Shown here piece by piece: positions 1 through 8,838 of a DNA stretch of 64,000 nucleotides. Under the pieces are notes generated by a model. It worked only from the letters and a program-made list of their open reading frames with translations, was not told where the DNA came from and did not search any database. Source of the stretch: Phaeodactylibacter luteus (GTDB lineage: Bacteria > Bacteroidota > Bacteroidia > Chitinophagales > Saprospiraceae). The DNA lies in NCBI RefSeq assembly GCF_007993045.1, contig NZ_VOOR01000001.1:186001-250000 (forward strand), read 5' to 3'. Each line of letters starts with the position of its first letter. Positions within the stretch are counted from its first letter, which is position 1. The position numbers and the translations under genes were made by a program.

Positions 1-1
1 C

Positions 2-3000
2 CCTGCCAACCTCATTACGGATTGCAGCACTGTTTCTTTTACCGCAGAACCAGGGAGCAGCTCGATATCGACGGCCCCTGCTTCAAATTTTCTGCTTTCA
101 GGCCAAGCTTGCTCCGTTTCCGTTGACGTAGAAGCCATTGCGGCCGGGCTACAAGATAACGTGACCAGCAACCTGACCTATTCTCCGGGCGGCCCTCTTG
201 TCACTTCAGGTACTGCTACTGCCTCGCTGACCGTCAACACGCCTGGGCAGCTGGCCATCAGCCAATCATTCCTGGAAGACCCCATACCGCCAGGCGGGAC
301 CGTGGAGCTCTCATTCACCATCAGCAATTTCGATCGTAATTTTAGCGCTTCAGCCATCGGCTTTACCGAAGACCTGGATGCAATCCTGCCAGGCCTGCAA
401 GCCGTCAACACCCCGCTTCTCAACCCCTGTGGTGCTGGCTCTATGCTTTCCGGCACTTCTACCCTGAGCTTCAGCGGGGGGGACCTGGCCGCAGAAAGCA
501 CCTGCACCTTCACCGTTACCCTACAGGTGCCAGCAGGTGCGGCACCTGGAAGCTACCCGGCCTCTAGCAGCAACCTGACAGGCACTATAAATGGAAGCCC
601 GTTTACAGGGCCCCCTGCCACAGATGCCCTTTTTATCAACTACACTCCTCAGCTGGCCAAAAGCTTTACGCCCTCATTGATAGGGACAGGCCAGGCTTTC
701 GATATGGAATTCACCCTTACCAATACCAGCCCAGATGAAGTCTTTTCAGGGGGGGCTTTTACCGATGACCTTTCGGCTTTCTTCGGCGGCGTAACCATGA
801 CCACACCTTCGCTGAACAACGTTTGCAATGGCACCGGCACCGTCTTTTATAATAGCTTCGACAATAGCGTCTCAGTGATCAACCTGGAGCTGCAGCCCGG
901 GGCCAGCTGCACATTTACCGTCCCTCTGCTGGCCCCCGAGAACGCCTCAGCTGGCGTTTACACCAACACGACCAGTACGGTGAGCGGGACGGTGGGAGGT
1001 GTGGCGACCTCTGGCCCTGCGGCAACGGCAGCGCTTACCGTCCTCAGTGCCCCCACCCTATCCAAATCCTTCGTGAATGCCCCTGCTTTGCCTGGAGGGC
1101 AGGTAGACTTAGCGTTCACCATAGCCTACCCTGCCGAAGCGATGGCTGACGTCAACAATATTACCTTTACGGACAACCTCGATGCGGTCATTTCAGGGCT
1201 TGCACCTGCCGGAGGGCTCCCCGCATCTGATGTTTGCGGTGCAGGCTCCATGCTTTCCTTCAATAGTGGAGAACTGACGCTGACCGGCGGGCAGCTCAGC
1301 CCGGGCAACGAATGTTCCTTTACCGTAACGCTCGACATACCTGCCGGCACCGCTGATGGAAGCTATACCAATACGACTTCTTCCCTGCAGGCTGATGTCA
1401 TGGGCACTGCTGTGTCCAGCTCGCCAGCCAGCGATGAGCTACTGATCACGGGGCTTAGCTTTGCCAAAAGCTTTTCCAACAATTCAGTTATTGCAGGCGG
1501 AAGCACGCTCATGACCTTAACCATAGACAATACCGGCTCTCTCGATGCTACGGCGCTTTCCTTTACTGATAACCTGACTGATTTCATGCCCGGTGCCACT
1601 GTATCCAATAGCCTGCCCGCTTCCTTCTGCGGAGGGACCCTCAGCGAGGTAGGCGGCCAGCTCATCTTCTCGGGCGGCTCTGCAATGGCAGGCTCCAGCT
1701 GTGTCATTTCCCTAACGTTGAACATACCGGCTGAGACAGCAGATGGCAGCTACACCAATACGACCTCTCAACTGAGCGCTACAGTGGACGGCAACACCTA
1801 CTCATTGCTGCCTGCACAGGCATCGCTCGAAGTCAATAGCACCGTTATCGGATTGGAAAAAACCTTCAGTACAGCAGCGGTGGCGGCAGGCAGCACCATT
1901 GATCTGACCTACACCCTCAGCAACATCTCTGAAGAGCCATTGAACAATATCTCCTTTACGGAAGACTACGGCGCTGCCCTCAGCGGTATGGCCCTCACTG
2001 CAGCTCCCACTGCAGGCAGCTGCACTGGGGCGATGTTGTCTGGCACCAGTATGCTTTCCTTTTCCGGGGGGGCTTTGCCAGCTATGGGCAGCTGTACTTT
2101 TACGGTTACCCTACAAGTACCTGCGGGGGCACCTTCCTCTACCAATGTCATCACTACAACGAGCCCTTTAACTGGAGAAGCAAGCGGCTTGCCTGTGATG
2201 GCCCCCCCTGCGACAGCTTCCTTCTCGATTGAAGGGCTGCTCCTGACCAAAAGCTTCTTGGGCGGCTCGATCGAGGCAGGCAGCACCGGTACTTTATCCT
2301 TTACCCTCGAAAACCTTGACACCGGAAATCCGATTGCTGATCTCCGGTTTACGGATGACCTCGATGCGGTACTGACCGGCTTGGTGGCGCTCAATACTCC
2401 GCTATCTGATGTTTGTGGCGCAGGGTCTTCCCTTTCTGGCACCAGCCTACTTACGTTACAAGGCGGCAACCTGCCGGCGGGGGGGAGCTGTACGTTTACC
2501 GTTGAAGTGAGCGTGCCCTGTAATGCTACCCCGGGCAGCTATACCAATACAACAAGCACAGTCTCTTCTGGCGGGCTTGATGCCGGCGGCCCGGCCACCG
2601 CTATGCTGACCGTGGCGCCTGAAACAACCCCTCCTTCCATCACCTGCCCAGCTGATGTGGACGTGGATTGTGGAAGCGACACGAGCGTGCCAGCCCTCGG
2701 CAACGCGACGGCTACAGACAATTGTACGAACAGCCCGACACTGAGCAGTATGGACAGCTTCTTGCAGGACTGTGGGGCGGCAGGCACCATTACACGGACG
2801 TTCACTGCCACAGATCAGAACAACAACTCCAACAGCTGTACCCAGATCATCACGATTGTGGACAATGCAGCCCCTTCTGTATCTTGCCCTTCAGACATCA
2901 ATGTCAACAACGCGCCAGGGCTCTGCGGAGCAGAGGTCAGCTTTACGGCAAGTGCAATGGACAACTGCGGGACAGCCACGGTAAGCTTTGATCATGCACC

Positions 3001-4192
3001 CGGGTTTTTCTCAGTAGGAACGACGTTGGTCACCGCTACCGCTACCGATGAATGCAGCTTGACCGCTACTTGCTCATTCACCGTCACGGTAACGGATAAC
3101 GAGCAGCCCAATGCCGTTTGCCAAAACTCGACCGTGTTCATTCAGCCAGACGGCACTTATGAGCTTCAGCTTGGCGACGTGCTCGACCTTATGGCCAGCT
3201 CAGACAATTGTGGCATCGCCATCAGCAGCATCCCCCCTACGGCCTTCGACTGCGATGACTTTGGGCAGACCTTCAGCATCATGGCCCAAGTGAGCGATGC
3301 AGCAGGCAATATCGGCAGCTGCACGGCACAGGTCACCGTTGATAAAGGGGGAACGCTACCAGCCGGCTGGCAAGGCACCAACATTGGGACAGCCCCCCAG
3401 GGCAACACTTATAGTTTTGACCCCTGTACTCAGCAGTTCGACTTTTCGAGCAGTGCCAACCACCAGATTTTCGGGGCAGCTGATAATTTGGCTTTCCTCA
3501 ATCAGGAATTCTGCGGAAACGGCGCAGTAGAGGTACGGCTGACCGACCTGACTGGCCAAGGCTATATCGGCTTGATGCTGCGGGAAGATGCAAGCCCGGG
3601 CAGCCGCTATGTCGGGGCATTTAGCAACTTCTCCACTGTCATCCGGGTAGAAAACCGGCTTACGCCGAATACGCCCAAACAGGCCCGCCTTTTGGTGCGC
3701 CCGCAAGCGGTTTGGCTGAAAATGGAGCGGCAGGGCAGTCTTATCCGGCTGTTTACACGTACAGAAAACGGCAGCTACCAACTGTCTTTGCAGCTGATCG
3801 TAAACTTCCCGGAATGTATTTCAGCAGGTATAGCCCTGTTCTCTACCCAGCCCGGCACCACCGTTTCTGGAGATTTTGACGCCTTCAGCATTACCGGCAG
3901 TGGGGCTAACCTGATCGCTCCAGATGGCAGCGCGCCTCAGGGCGACAACCTTGCACCGGAGCTCGAAATGGATGAGGAAGGGAATGTGCTCCTGCACTGG
4001 CCTGCTGCCGCTCCCCAGCCTTATTTCATCAGTATCCTTGACGAAAGCAGGCAGCCTTTGCAGCAACGGCAACTACAGACCGGGCAGCGCAATATGCACT
4101 GGCCAGCCGGCCAGCTGCCTGAGGGCGCCATCTATTTCAGGGTAGAAACGGCAAATGGAGCCCATATAGAAATGGAGCAGCCCCGCCAGTGA
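2..4192 (+). CDS. Giant secreted repeat protein, 5' end outside window
   Basis: The frame is open from the left edge with no start codon, so this is the C-terminal ~1,396 residues of a larger extracellular protein. It holds the end of one repeat and then six repeats of ~130-140 residues. Each opens with a motif like L-x-K-S-F followed by a G-G/G-S turn and a T-x-x-N strand, and contains two Cys. These resemble DUF11/DUF7933-type beta-sandwich repeats. HYR-like domains follow (TPPSITCPADV; about residues 870-1110). A ~180-residue module then begins near LPAGWQG, related to one in the minus-strand protein at the right end of the window. The extreme C-terminus (SILDESRQPLQQRQL...GAIYFRVE) looks like a T9SS type-A sorting domain, but the usual FPNP start is not visible. 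Likely a cell-surface or secreted adhesin-like protein; ligand unknown. Confidence 0.85.
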   Translation, partial: PANLITDCSTVSFTAEPGSSSISTAPASNFLLSGQACSVSVDVEAIAAGLQDNVTSNLTYSPGGPLVTSGTATASLTVNTPGQLAISQSFLEDPIPPGGTVELSFTISNFDRNFSASAIGFTEDLDAILPGLQAVNTPLLNPCGAGSMLSGTSTLSFSGGDLAAESTCTFTVTLQVPAGAAPGSYPASSSNLTGTINGSPFTGPPATDALFINYTPQLAKSFTPSLIGTGQAFDMEFTLTNTSPDEVFSGGAFTDDLSAFFGGVTMTTPSLNNVCNGTGTVFYNSFDNSVSVINLELQPGASCTFTVPLLAPENASAGVYTNTTSTVSGTVGGVATSGPAATAALTVLSAPTLSKSFVNAPALPGGQVDLAFTIAYPAEAMADVNNITFTDNLDAVISGLAPAGGLPASDVCGAGSMLSFNSGELTLTGGQLSPGNECSFTVTLDIPAGTADGSYTNTTSSLQADVMGTAVSSSPASDELLITGLSFAKSFSNNSVIAGGSTLMTLTIDNTGSLDATALSFTDNLTDFMPGATVSNSLPASFCGGTLSEVGGQLIFSGGSAMAGSSCVISLTLNIPAETADGSYTNTTSQLSATVDGNTYSLLPAQASLEVNSTVIGLEKTFSTAAVAAGSTIDLTYTLSNISEEPLNNISFTEDYGAALSGMALTAAPTAGSCTGAMLSGTSMLSFSGGALPAMGSCTFTVTLQVPAGAPSSTNVITTTSPLTGEASGLPVMAPPATASFSIEGLLLTKSFLGGSIEAGSTGTLSFTLENLDTGNPIADLRFTDDLDAVLTGLVALNTPLSDVCGAGSSLSGTSLLTLQGGNLPAGGSCTFTVEVSVPCNATPGSYTNTTSTVSSGGLDAGGPATAMLTVAPETTPPSITCPADVDVDCGSDTSVPALGNATATDNCTNSPTLSSMDSFLQDCGAAGTITRTFTATDQNNNSNSCTQIITIVDNAAPSVSCPSDINVNNAPGLCGAEVSFTASAMDNCGTATVSFDHAPGFFSVGTTLVTATATDECSLTATCSFTVTVTDNEQPNAVCQNSTVFIQPDGTYELQLGDVLDLMASSDNCGIAISSIPPTAFDCDDFGQTFSIMAQVSDAAGNIGSCTAQVTVDKGGTLPAGWQGTNIGTAPQGNTYSFDPCTQQFDFSSSANHQIFGAADNLAFLNQEFCGNGAVEVRLTDLTGQGYIGLMLREDASPGSRYVGAFSNFSTVIRVENRLTPNTPKQARLLVRPQAVWLKMERQGSLIRLFTRTENGSYQLSLQLIVNFPECISAGIALFSTQPGTTVSGDFDAFSITGSGANLIAPDGSAPQGDNLAPELEMDEEGNVLLHWPAAAPQPYFISILDESRQPLQQRQLQTGQRNMHWPAGQLPEGAIYFRVETANGAHIEMEQPRQ

Positions 4193-4220
4193 GGCCACCG
4201 TGATTTAAGCTGAAGTTAAA

Positions 4221-4255
4221 AGCCCGGCAGGCCTTGTCCCTGCCGGGCTTTTTTT
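4221..4255 (+). terminator. Rho-independent terminator after the repeat protein
   Basis: Perfect 11-bp stem (AGCCCGGCAGG with CCTGCCGGGCT), 7-nt loop, then a run of seven T. It lies 28 bases after the stop of the upstream gene. Confidence 0.9.
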
Positions 4256-4288
4256 GCTTTCTGCCCACGAATCCCGAATTGGAATCCT

Positions 4289-4296
4289 TATTTTTG
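4289..4296 (+). promoter_or_regulatory. Candidate Bacteroidota -7 element (TATTTTTG)
   Basis: Matches the TAnnTTTG -7 consensus of Bacteroidota, 115 bases upstream of the lipoprotein ATG at 4411. No convincing TTTG -33 element stands at the expected distance, so the call is weak. Confidence 0.35.
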
Positions 4297-4410
4297 CCGG
4301 GCTGGCCCCCAAAGGCAACCAAATGCCTGGCCAGCTGTAGTCCTTTCTAGGGCAGTTCCTCGTTTGGGCCAGGATGCCCTTTTGTGCTGAACAAAAAAAT
4401 CAAAAATTCC

Positions 4411-5973
4411 ATGCGATCTATCCTTTTTCTGTTTGTTGCATTTTTCACCATTAGCTGTGGGGGGTCTTCTGCCCAAAGCGCTGAAACCGGCAGCAGCAAT
4501 GAAAGTACACCGGCCTCGGCTGCGACAACATCCGAGAATACGGTGCAGGCACCGCACGATGATGAGCTCATGCAGTTCACCCCTGCTGGGCCAAGGCTTG
4601 CACAGCGCGAACCGTTGGAGTCTCCTGATATCCAAATCACGCTGCAAGGCCTGCAAACCCCAGCCCAAGCCACACTGCTCGGGCACTTTGCGGAACAGCG
4701 CTTCCGGGCCGATTCTGTGCAGATAGGCGCAAATGGCGCTATACGGTTCAAACGGGACGAGCCTTTTCAGCCTGGCTTCTACTACGTGGTTGTCCCCAAT
4801 CAGGCCGTAGTGCAATTGCTTATCGACCAAGACCAATCTATGCAGCTACAGGCTAATGCGGCCGATGTCATTGGCACGATGCAAATCAAAGGCAACCAGG
4901 AAAACCAAGTCTTTTACCAGAACCTGAAATTTGAGGAAAGCCAAAAGCCTGCATTCGCAGAAATTTCGCAAAAAATGCAGGGGCTGCAGCAGGGCTCGCC
5001 CGAATACCAAGCCCTCAAGGAGCAGCAGGATAAATTAATTGCCGAGCGCAGAGACCACCTCAAAAAACTGTTCACCACTTACCCTAACACCTTGTTCACG
5101 GCTTTCAAGCGGGCGGGGCAAAACCCGGTGCTCAAAGAGCCCAAACTGGCTAACGGTGAGATTGATACTCAAACCCAAGTGGAGATTTTCCGGCAGGAAT
5201 TTTGGGATGGGGTCGATTTCTCAGACAAGCGCCTCCTCTACACCCCGGTCATCTTCAACAAGCTGAAGCGCTATATCACCGAGCTGACTGCACAAAACCC
5301 AGTCGCCATCGGCAAATCAACCGATGAGCTCATGGCGAAAGTCAGTGGGGATGACCCTGCAAAAAAGGAGTACTTCAAGTTCTTTGCCAACTGGATCACC
5401 CTCAATTACGAACCGACGAAAACTACCCTAATGGATGCCGAGGGCGTTTACGTCCATATGGTACAGAACTACTTCACCAAGGAGCGTGCATTCTGGACAG
5501 ACTCTATGACCGTCTACGGGCTGCAGCAGCGGGCTAGTGAAATGGCCGCCAGCCTGGTGGGCCAGCCAGCCCCTAACGTGATTTCCTATGACCCCAATGG
5601 CCAGGAAACAGCCCTGCTTGACCTCAAGGCTGAGTACCTTGTGGTCTACATGTACAACCCTACCTGCGAGCATTGCATGGAAGAGACGCCCAAACTGGTG
5701 CAGCTCTACCCTACCCTCAAACAGCAGAATGGCGATGTCTATGGCATTGCACTTGATACGGACCACGACGAATGGACGGGCTATATCCGGAAGACGGGCA
5801 TGACCTGGACCAACGTTTTCGACCCTTCCAACCGGTCTATCTACAAAAAATACTATGTTGATGTCACTCCTGAAATTTACGTCATCAACCCTGACCGGAA
5901 AATCATTGCCAAAAACATCAAGGTCAATCAGATCATGGAGGTCATCCGAATGGACCGGGAGCGCAGGCAGTAA
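4411..5973 (+). CDS. Thioredoxin-like (TlpA/DUF5106-type) lipoprotein
   Basis: 520-residue lipoprotein. The ATG at 4411 is preferred over the upstream GTG at 4384 because it places a lipoprotein signal peptide directly at the N-terminus, with lipobox FTISC. After a low-complexity Ser/Ala/Thr linker comes a DUF4369-like beta domain (about residues 65-175), a helical DUF5106-like middle (about 180-385) and a C-terminal thioredoxin fold with a C-E-H-C redox site (about residues 418-421) followed by the TPEIYVI cis-Pro region. Family knowledge suggests a periplasmic or surface thiol-disulfide oxidoreductase; CEHC rather than CPxC is a variant seen in this group. It is an apparent single-gene unit with hairpins on both sides. 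The natural substrate cannot be read from the sequence. Confidence 0.85.
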   Translation: MRSILFLFVAFFTISCGGSSAQSAETGSSNESTPASAATTSENTVQAPHDDELMQFTPAGPRLAQREPLESPDIQITLQGLQTPAQATLLGHFAEQRFRADSVQIGANGAIRFKRDEPFQPGFYYVVVPNQAVVQLLIDQDQSMQLQANAADVIGTMQIKGNQENQVFYQNLKFEESQKPAFAEISQKMQGLQQGSPEYQALKEQQDKLIAERRDHLKKLFTTYPNTLFTAFKRAGQNPVLKEPKLANGEIDTQTQVEIFRQEFWDGVDFSDKRLLYTPVIFNKLKRYITELTAQNPVAIGKSTDELMAKVSGDDPAKKEYFKFFANWITLNYEPTKTTLMDAEGVYVHMVQNYFTKERAFWTDSMTVYGLQQRASEMAASLVGQPAPNVISYDPNGQETALLDLKAEYLVVYMYNPTCEHCMEETPKLVQLYPTLKQQNGDVYGIALDTDHDEWTGYIRKTGMTWTNVFDPSNRSIYKKYYVDVTPEIYVINPDRKIIAKNIKVNQIMEVIRMDRERRQ

Positions 5974-5991
5974 TCTTTAGGGGCGGAATAC

Positions 5992-6027
5992 AAAAAAGGG
6001 GCGGAATGTAATTTCCACCCCTTTTTT
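5992..6027 (+). terminator. Terminator after the thioredoxin-like gene
   Basis: A-run plus GGGG-C-GGAA pairs with TTCC-A-CCCC plus a T-run around a 6-nt loop, with one C/A mismatch. U-runs occur in both directions, so it could serve both strands, but the minus-strand tpiA ends 290 bases away. Confidence 0.8.
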
Positions 6028-6120
6028 GGTTTAGAGCCCAGCTCAGCACTAGTGCTGCGGTCAAAAAAAACGAGATTTAGCCGCCGCGCAACTTTGGGCA
6101 AGTATTGCCCATGCATAGTG

Positions 6121-6240
6121 TGCTGGCACTGGGCCAGCGATGCGCAGGGGTGGACAGCCCGTTAGGGCCGAGCGGATAGCGAGCCCCGGAGCGTAGCGCC
6201 CGCCGCCGTCAGGCGGGGGAGGCCCCAAAAACGACAATCT
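6121..6240 (+). repeat. Dispersed intergenic repeat, family A, copy A1
   Basis: Forward copy (defined by the order GCGCAGGGGTGG ... GCCGAGCGGATAGCGAGCCCCGGAGC ... hairpin ... AACGACAATCTGG). The variable hairpin here is CCCGCC/GGCGGG, whereas most copies have CCTGCC/GGCAGG, a compensatory change. It fills most of the 343-bp gap between the thioredoxin-like gene and tpiA. A perfect 12-bp palindrome (AGCACTAGTGCT, 6045-6056) lies just upstream. Confidence 0.8.
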
Positions 6241-6316
6241 GGCCTTCGCCCCTTTGATCTTCCCAATGCCCGCTGCCGCTGAGCCTGAAAGGGAGAGGCC
6301 TTTGCTGCCCAATCCG

Positions 6317-7072
6317 CTAGAAGCTGTCTACGATGGCAATAAAGTCAGCAGCTTTGAGCGAGGCACCGCCGATCAGCCCGCCATCGACATCAGGCTTACT
6401 GAAAATTTCCTTTGCATTGCCCGGCTTGACGCTGCCACCGTAGAGGATGGACACGCCATCGGCGGCCTCCTGCCCAAAGTGGCCAGCTAAGAGGGCGCGG
6501 ATGTGGGCGTGCATATCCTGAGCCTGTTCAGGCGAGGCCGTTTTCCCTGTGCCAATAGCCCATACCGGCTCGTAAGCGATAACCACTTGAGCCAACTGCT
6601 CGGTGCTGAGGTGAAAAAGGGCCGCTTCAACCTGTGCGCCTACAACGTCGTTCTCTGTTCCTGCTTCTCGGGCCTCTAATTTTTCGCCACAGCAGTAGAT
6701 TGGGCTCAGCCCGGCTGCGAGGGCGGCATCGATCTTACTCGCGATGAGCTGATCGTCTTCCCCAAAATACTCCCTGCGCTCTGAATGGCCAAGGATGACA
6801 TAGTCTACGCCACAAGAAGCCAGCATGCCGGCAGCTACTTCGCCGGTGAAGGCTCCGCTCTCTTCTTGGTGGCAATTCTGCGCGGCTATTTTCAGGTTGG
6901 AAATGTCTTTAATGATGCTAGCCGCGTTGCGCAGGTGGATGTAAGGGGTACCTAGGATGACCAGGGTATCTGAAGGCTGCAGCTTATCTGCAACCGCTTT
7001 GACCAAGTCGCGCCCGGCATCATAGTCCATATTCATTTTCCAATTGCCAGCGACGATGTGTTTCCGTTTCAT
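6317..7072 (-). CDS. tpiA: Triosephosphate isomerase
   Basis: 251-residue enzyme interconverting dihydroxyacetone phosphate and glyceraldehyde 3-phosphate in glycolysis and gluconeogenesis; cytosolic, normally dimeric. All hallmarks are present: the substrate-binding Lys12 (GNWKMN), electrophile His96 (GHSERR), catalytic Glu168 (AYEPVWAIGTGKTA, running into flexible loop 6) and the phosphate-binding GGSVKPGN near the end. The ATG at 7072 is chosen because homologues begin right before K-R-K-H-I-V-A-G-N-W; an upstream in-frame start would add 11 unlikely residues. It lies 85 bases downstream of a small membrane protein gene on the same strand and could share its transcript. Confidence 0.98.
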   Translation of the reverse strand: MKRKHIVAGNWKMNMDYDAGRDLVKAVADKLQPSDTLVILGTPYIHLRNAASIIKDISNLKIAAQNCHQEESGAFTGEVAAGMLASCGVDYVILGHSERREYFGEDDQLIASKIDAALAAGLSPIYCCGEKLEAREAGTENDVVGAQVEAALFHLSTEQLAQVVIAYEPVWAIGTGKTASPEQAQDMHAHIRALLAGHFGQEAADGVSILYGGSVKPGNAKEIFSKPDVDGGLIGGASLKAADFIAIVDSF

Positions 7073-7157
7073 AATTTTCCGTTGTTGGGTAATGACCGGC
7101 ACCATGGCCGGAAAGTGGTTGAGGCTATAATTTGGCTGAACGTGGAGGGCTGTGGGC

Positions 7158-7712
7158 TCAGGCTGCCCGCCGGTGGTAGGCTGCTTCTATTGCAAAAGCG
7201 ATGAGGGCAGCGCCGAGCATCATGAGGGCGTTCCAGTACCAAGCGACCGGTGCCTCGCCGGTGTTGATGACCGGGAGGTGGCTTGGGATGTCATACCCTT
7301 TAGCTTTCAGCAGATCGACTGCTTTCAGGTTTTGATCTGGTATTGGCCGGATGACGCCCGATAAAGGGCCGACCTGAGCTGTGATACAGTCGCCGGCTTC
7401 CACACAAGGGTGGTGGAAGTCAGCAGTCCACGCTAGCAGCAGCGGCTCTTTTTTCGCTGTATCTGGAGCGAATACCGGGTAGAGGATGATTGGGGGCGCC
7501 CCCTTTTCCTCTGCGTCCTGATACACGAAAGTACCATTCTGGCGGGCATCTTCCAAACGTATATAATCTGCATCCCCTATCCCGGGCCCGGCAACTTCCT
7601 GCATAGTGTACGCACGGAGCTTATGGGTACCGAAAAACTGGGAAATCAGGCTGTTGCAGCCATTGATGAAGAAAACAACGCAGACCAAGACGATAACGAT
7701 GCGTACAATCAT
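7158..7712 (-). CDS. Membrane protein of unknown function
   Basis: About 184 residues with one strong N-terminal transmembrane segment (IVRIVIVLVCVVFFING) and one at the C-terminus (ALMMLGAALIAFAIEAA), enclosing a ~120-residue loop with two Cys (HHPCVEAGDC) that is probably extracytoplasmic. The reading frame opens further upstream at a TTG (7817), but the ATG at 7712 places a membrane segment at the N-terminus and is preferred; the start is uncertain. The topology recalls DUF3592-like proteins, but I do not recognise a family with confidence. It is upstream of tpiA on the same strand, with no obvious functional link. Confidence 0.65.
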   Translation of the reverse strand: MIVRIVIVLVCVVFFINGCNSLISQFFGTHKLRAYTMQEVAGPGIGDADYIRLEDARQNGTFVYQDAEEKGAPPIILYPVFAPDTAKKEPLLLAWTADFHHPCVEAGDCITAQVGPLSGVIRPIPDQNLKAVDLLKAKGYDIPSHLPVINTGEAPVAWYWNALMMLGAALIAFAIEAAYHRRAA

Positions 7713-7893
7713 AGCAAATGAGGCGTTGAGGAAAAGGGTTAGCCCGACTGCGCCTATGCACCGTTGGGCAGCGCTAAAGTAGTTGATTTTTGGCGTTTCC
7801 TTTGCCACTTTTGCCAAAAGGTTGGAGCGGCAAGCCCTCTAGAGGCGGGAATTTCCTATCTTCCAACTTCACTGTTCAACTTACTTTGGATAT

Positions 7894-8811
7894 ATGAAAT
7901 TTGGCAAGCTGCAGGACATCAGCGCCGTCCGCTTTTCCTTACCCTCAGACCCCGCTGCCAATCAGCGGCACCTCCCGGGCTCCCCAACGGAGCCTGCATT
8001 TTACATTGGCTGTACGGGGTGGAGCATGAAGGAGTGGGTGGGCAAAGTTTACCCGCCAAGCACCAAGGCAGCTGGCTTTTTGCGTGCCTACAGCCAACAG
8101 TTCAACACCATTGAGCTCAATACTACGCACTACCGCATCCCTGATGCTGCAACGGTGGACAAGTGGAAACAAGAGACCACCCCTGATTTCCGGTTTTGCC
8201 CCAAGGTGCCGCAATCGATCAGCCATAGCAGGGACCTCGGGCTAGGGAGCGACCTCATCCCGGCCTTTGCCAAGGCTATCGGTAGGCTGGGCGAAAAATT
8301 AGGCTGCTGTTTTTTACAGCTCCCCCCCTATTTTGGCACTGACCGCGCCGAGCTGCTGTCTACCTTCCTCAAAGCATTCCCAGCGGCCATCCCCCTCGCT
8401 GTAGAAGCGAGGCACGAGTCTTGGTTTTCTGCGCCACAACAGACCAATGCCTTTCTCGAACTGCTGGCCCGGCAACAGCGCAGTGCCGTAATCACGGATG
8501 TAGCAGGGCGGCGCGATGTCCTGCACATGGGGCTAGCTGGCCCCACCACTATGGTGCGTTTTGTAGGCAACGGGCTACACCCAACCGACTACAGCAGGGC
8601 GGATGAATGGATTGCGCGGCTCAAGCGGTGGGCACAGCGTGGGTTAAGCCAGGTTTATTTTTTCCCTCATGAGCCAGACAATATTTTGGCGCCCGAAATG
8701 GCTGCTTATCTTTACGAAAAGATAAAGAAAGACTGGCCCGGAGCGGATAGCAGAGGGCCTGTACTACATCAGCCGCCTGGGCCGCAGCCGGAACAAATGT
8801 CACTTTTTTAA
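7894..8811 (+). CDS. DUF72 family protein (YecE-like)
   Basis: 305 residues with typical DUF72 features: FYIGCTGWSMKEWVGKVYPP near the start, then FNTIELNTTHYRIP, then KVPQSISHS, and late VYFFPHEPDNILAPEMA. DUF72 proteins have a TIM-barrel-like fold; their biochemical role is unresolved. About 30 residues precede the domain. It is 27 bases upstream of ppk1 on the same strand and possibly cotranscribed. The ATG at 7894 is the first in frame. Confidence 0.9.
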   Translation: MKFGKLQDISAVRFSLPSDPAANQRHLPGSPTEPAFYIGCTGWSMKEWVGKVYPPSTKAAGFLRAYSQQFNTIELNTTHYRIPDAATVDKWKQETTPDFRFCPKVPQSISHSRDLGLGSDLIPAFAKAIGRLGEKLGCCFLQLPPYFGTDRAELLSTFLKAFPAAIPLAVEARHESWFSAPQQTNAFLELLARQQRSAVITDVAGRRDVLHMGLAGPTTMVRFVGNGLHPTDYSRADEWIARLKRWAQRGLSQVYFFPHEPDNILAPEMAAYLYEKIKKDWPGADSRGPVLHQPPGPQPEQMSLF

Positions 8812-8838
8812 CCCTCAACTCAGTCAAATCCTAAAGGA

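Noticed and set aside
6045-6056. Palindrome AGCACTAGTGCT as an excision scar of element C
   Set aside because: It resembles joined C ends around CTAG, but two end bases differ and no further element sequence is present.
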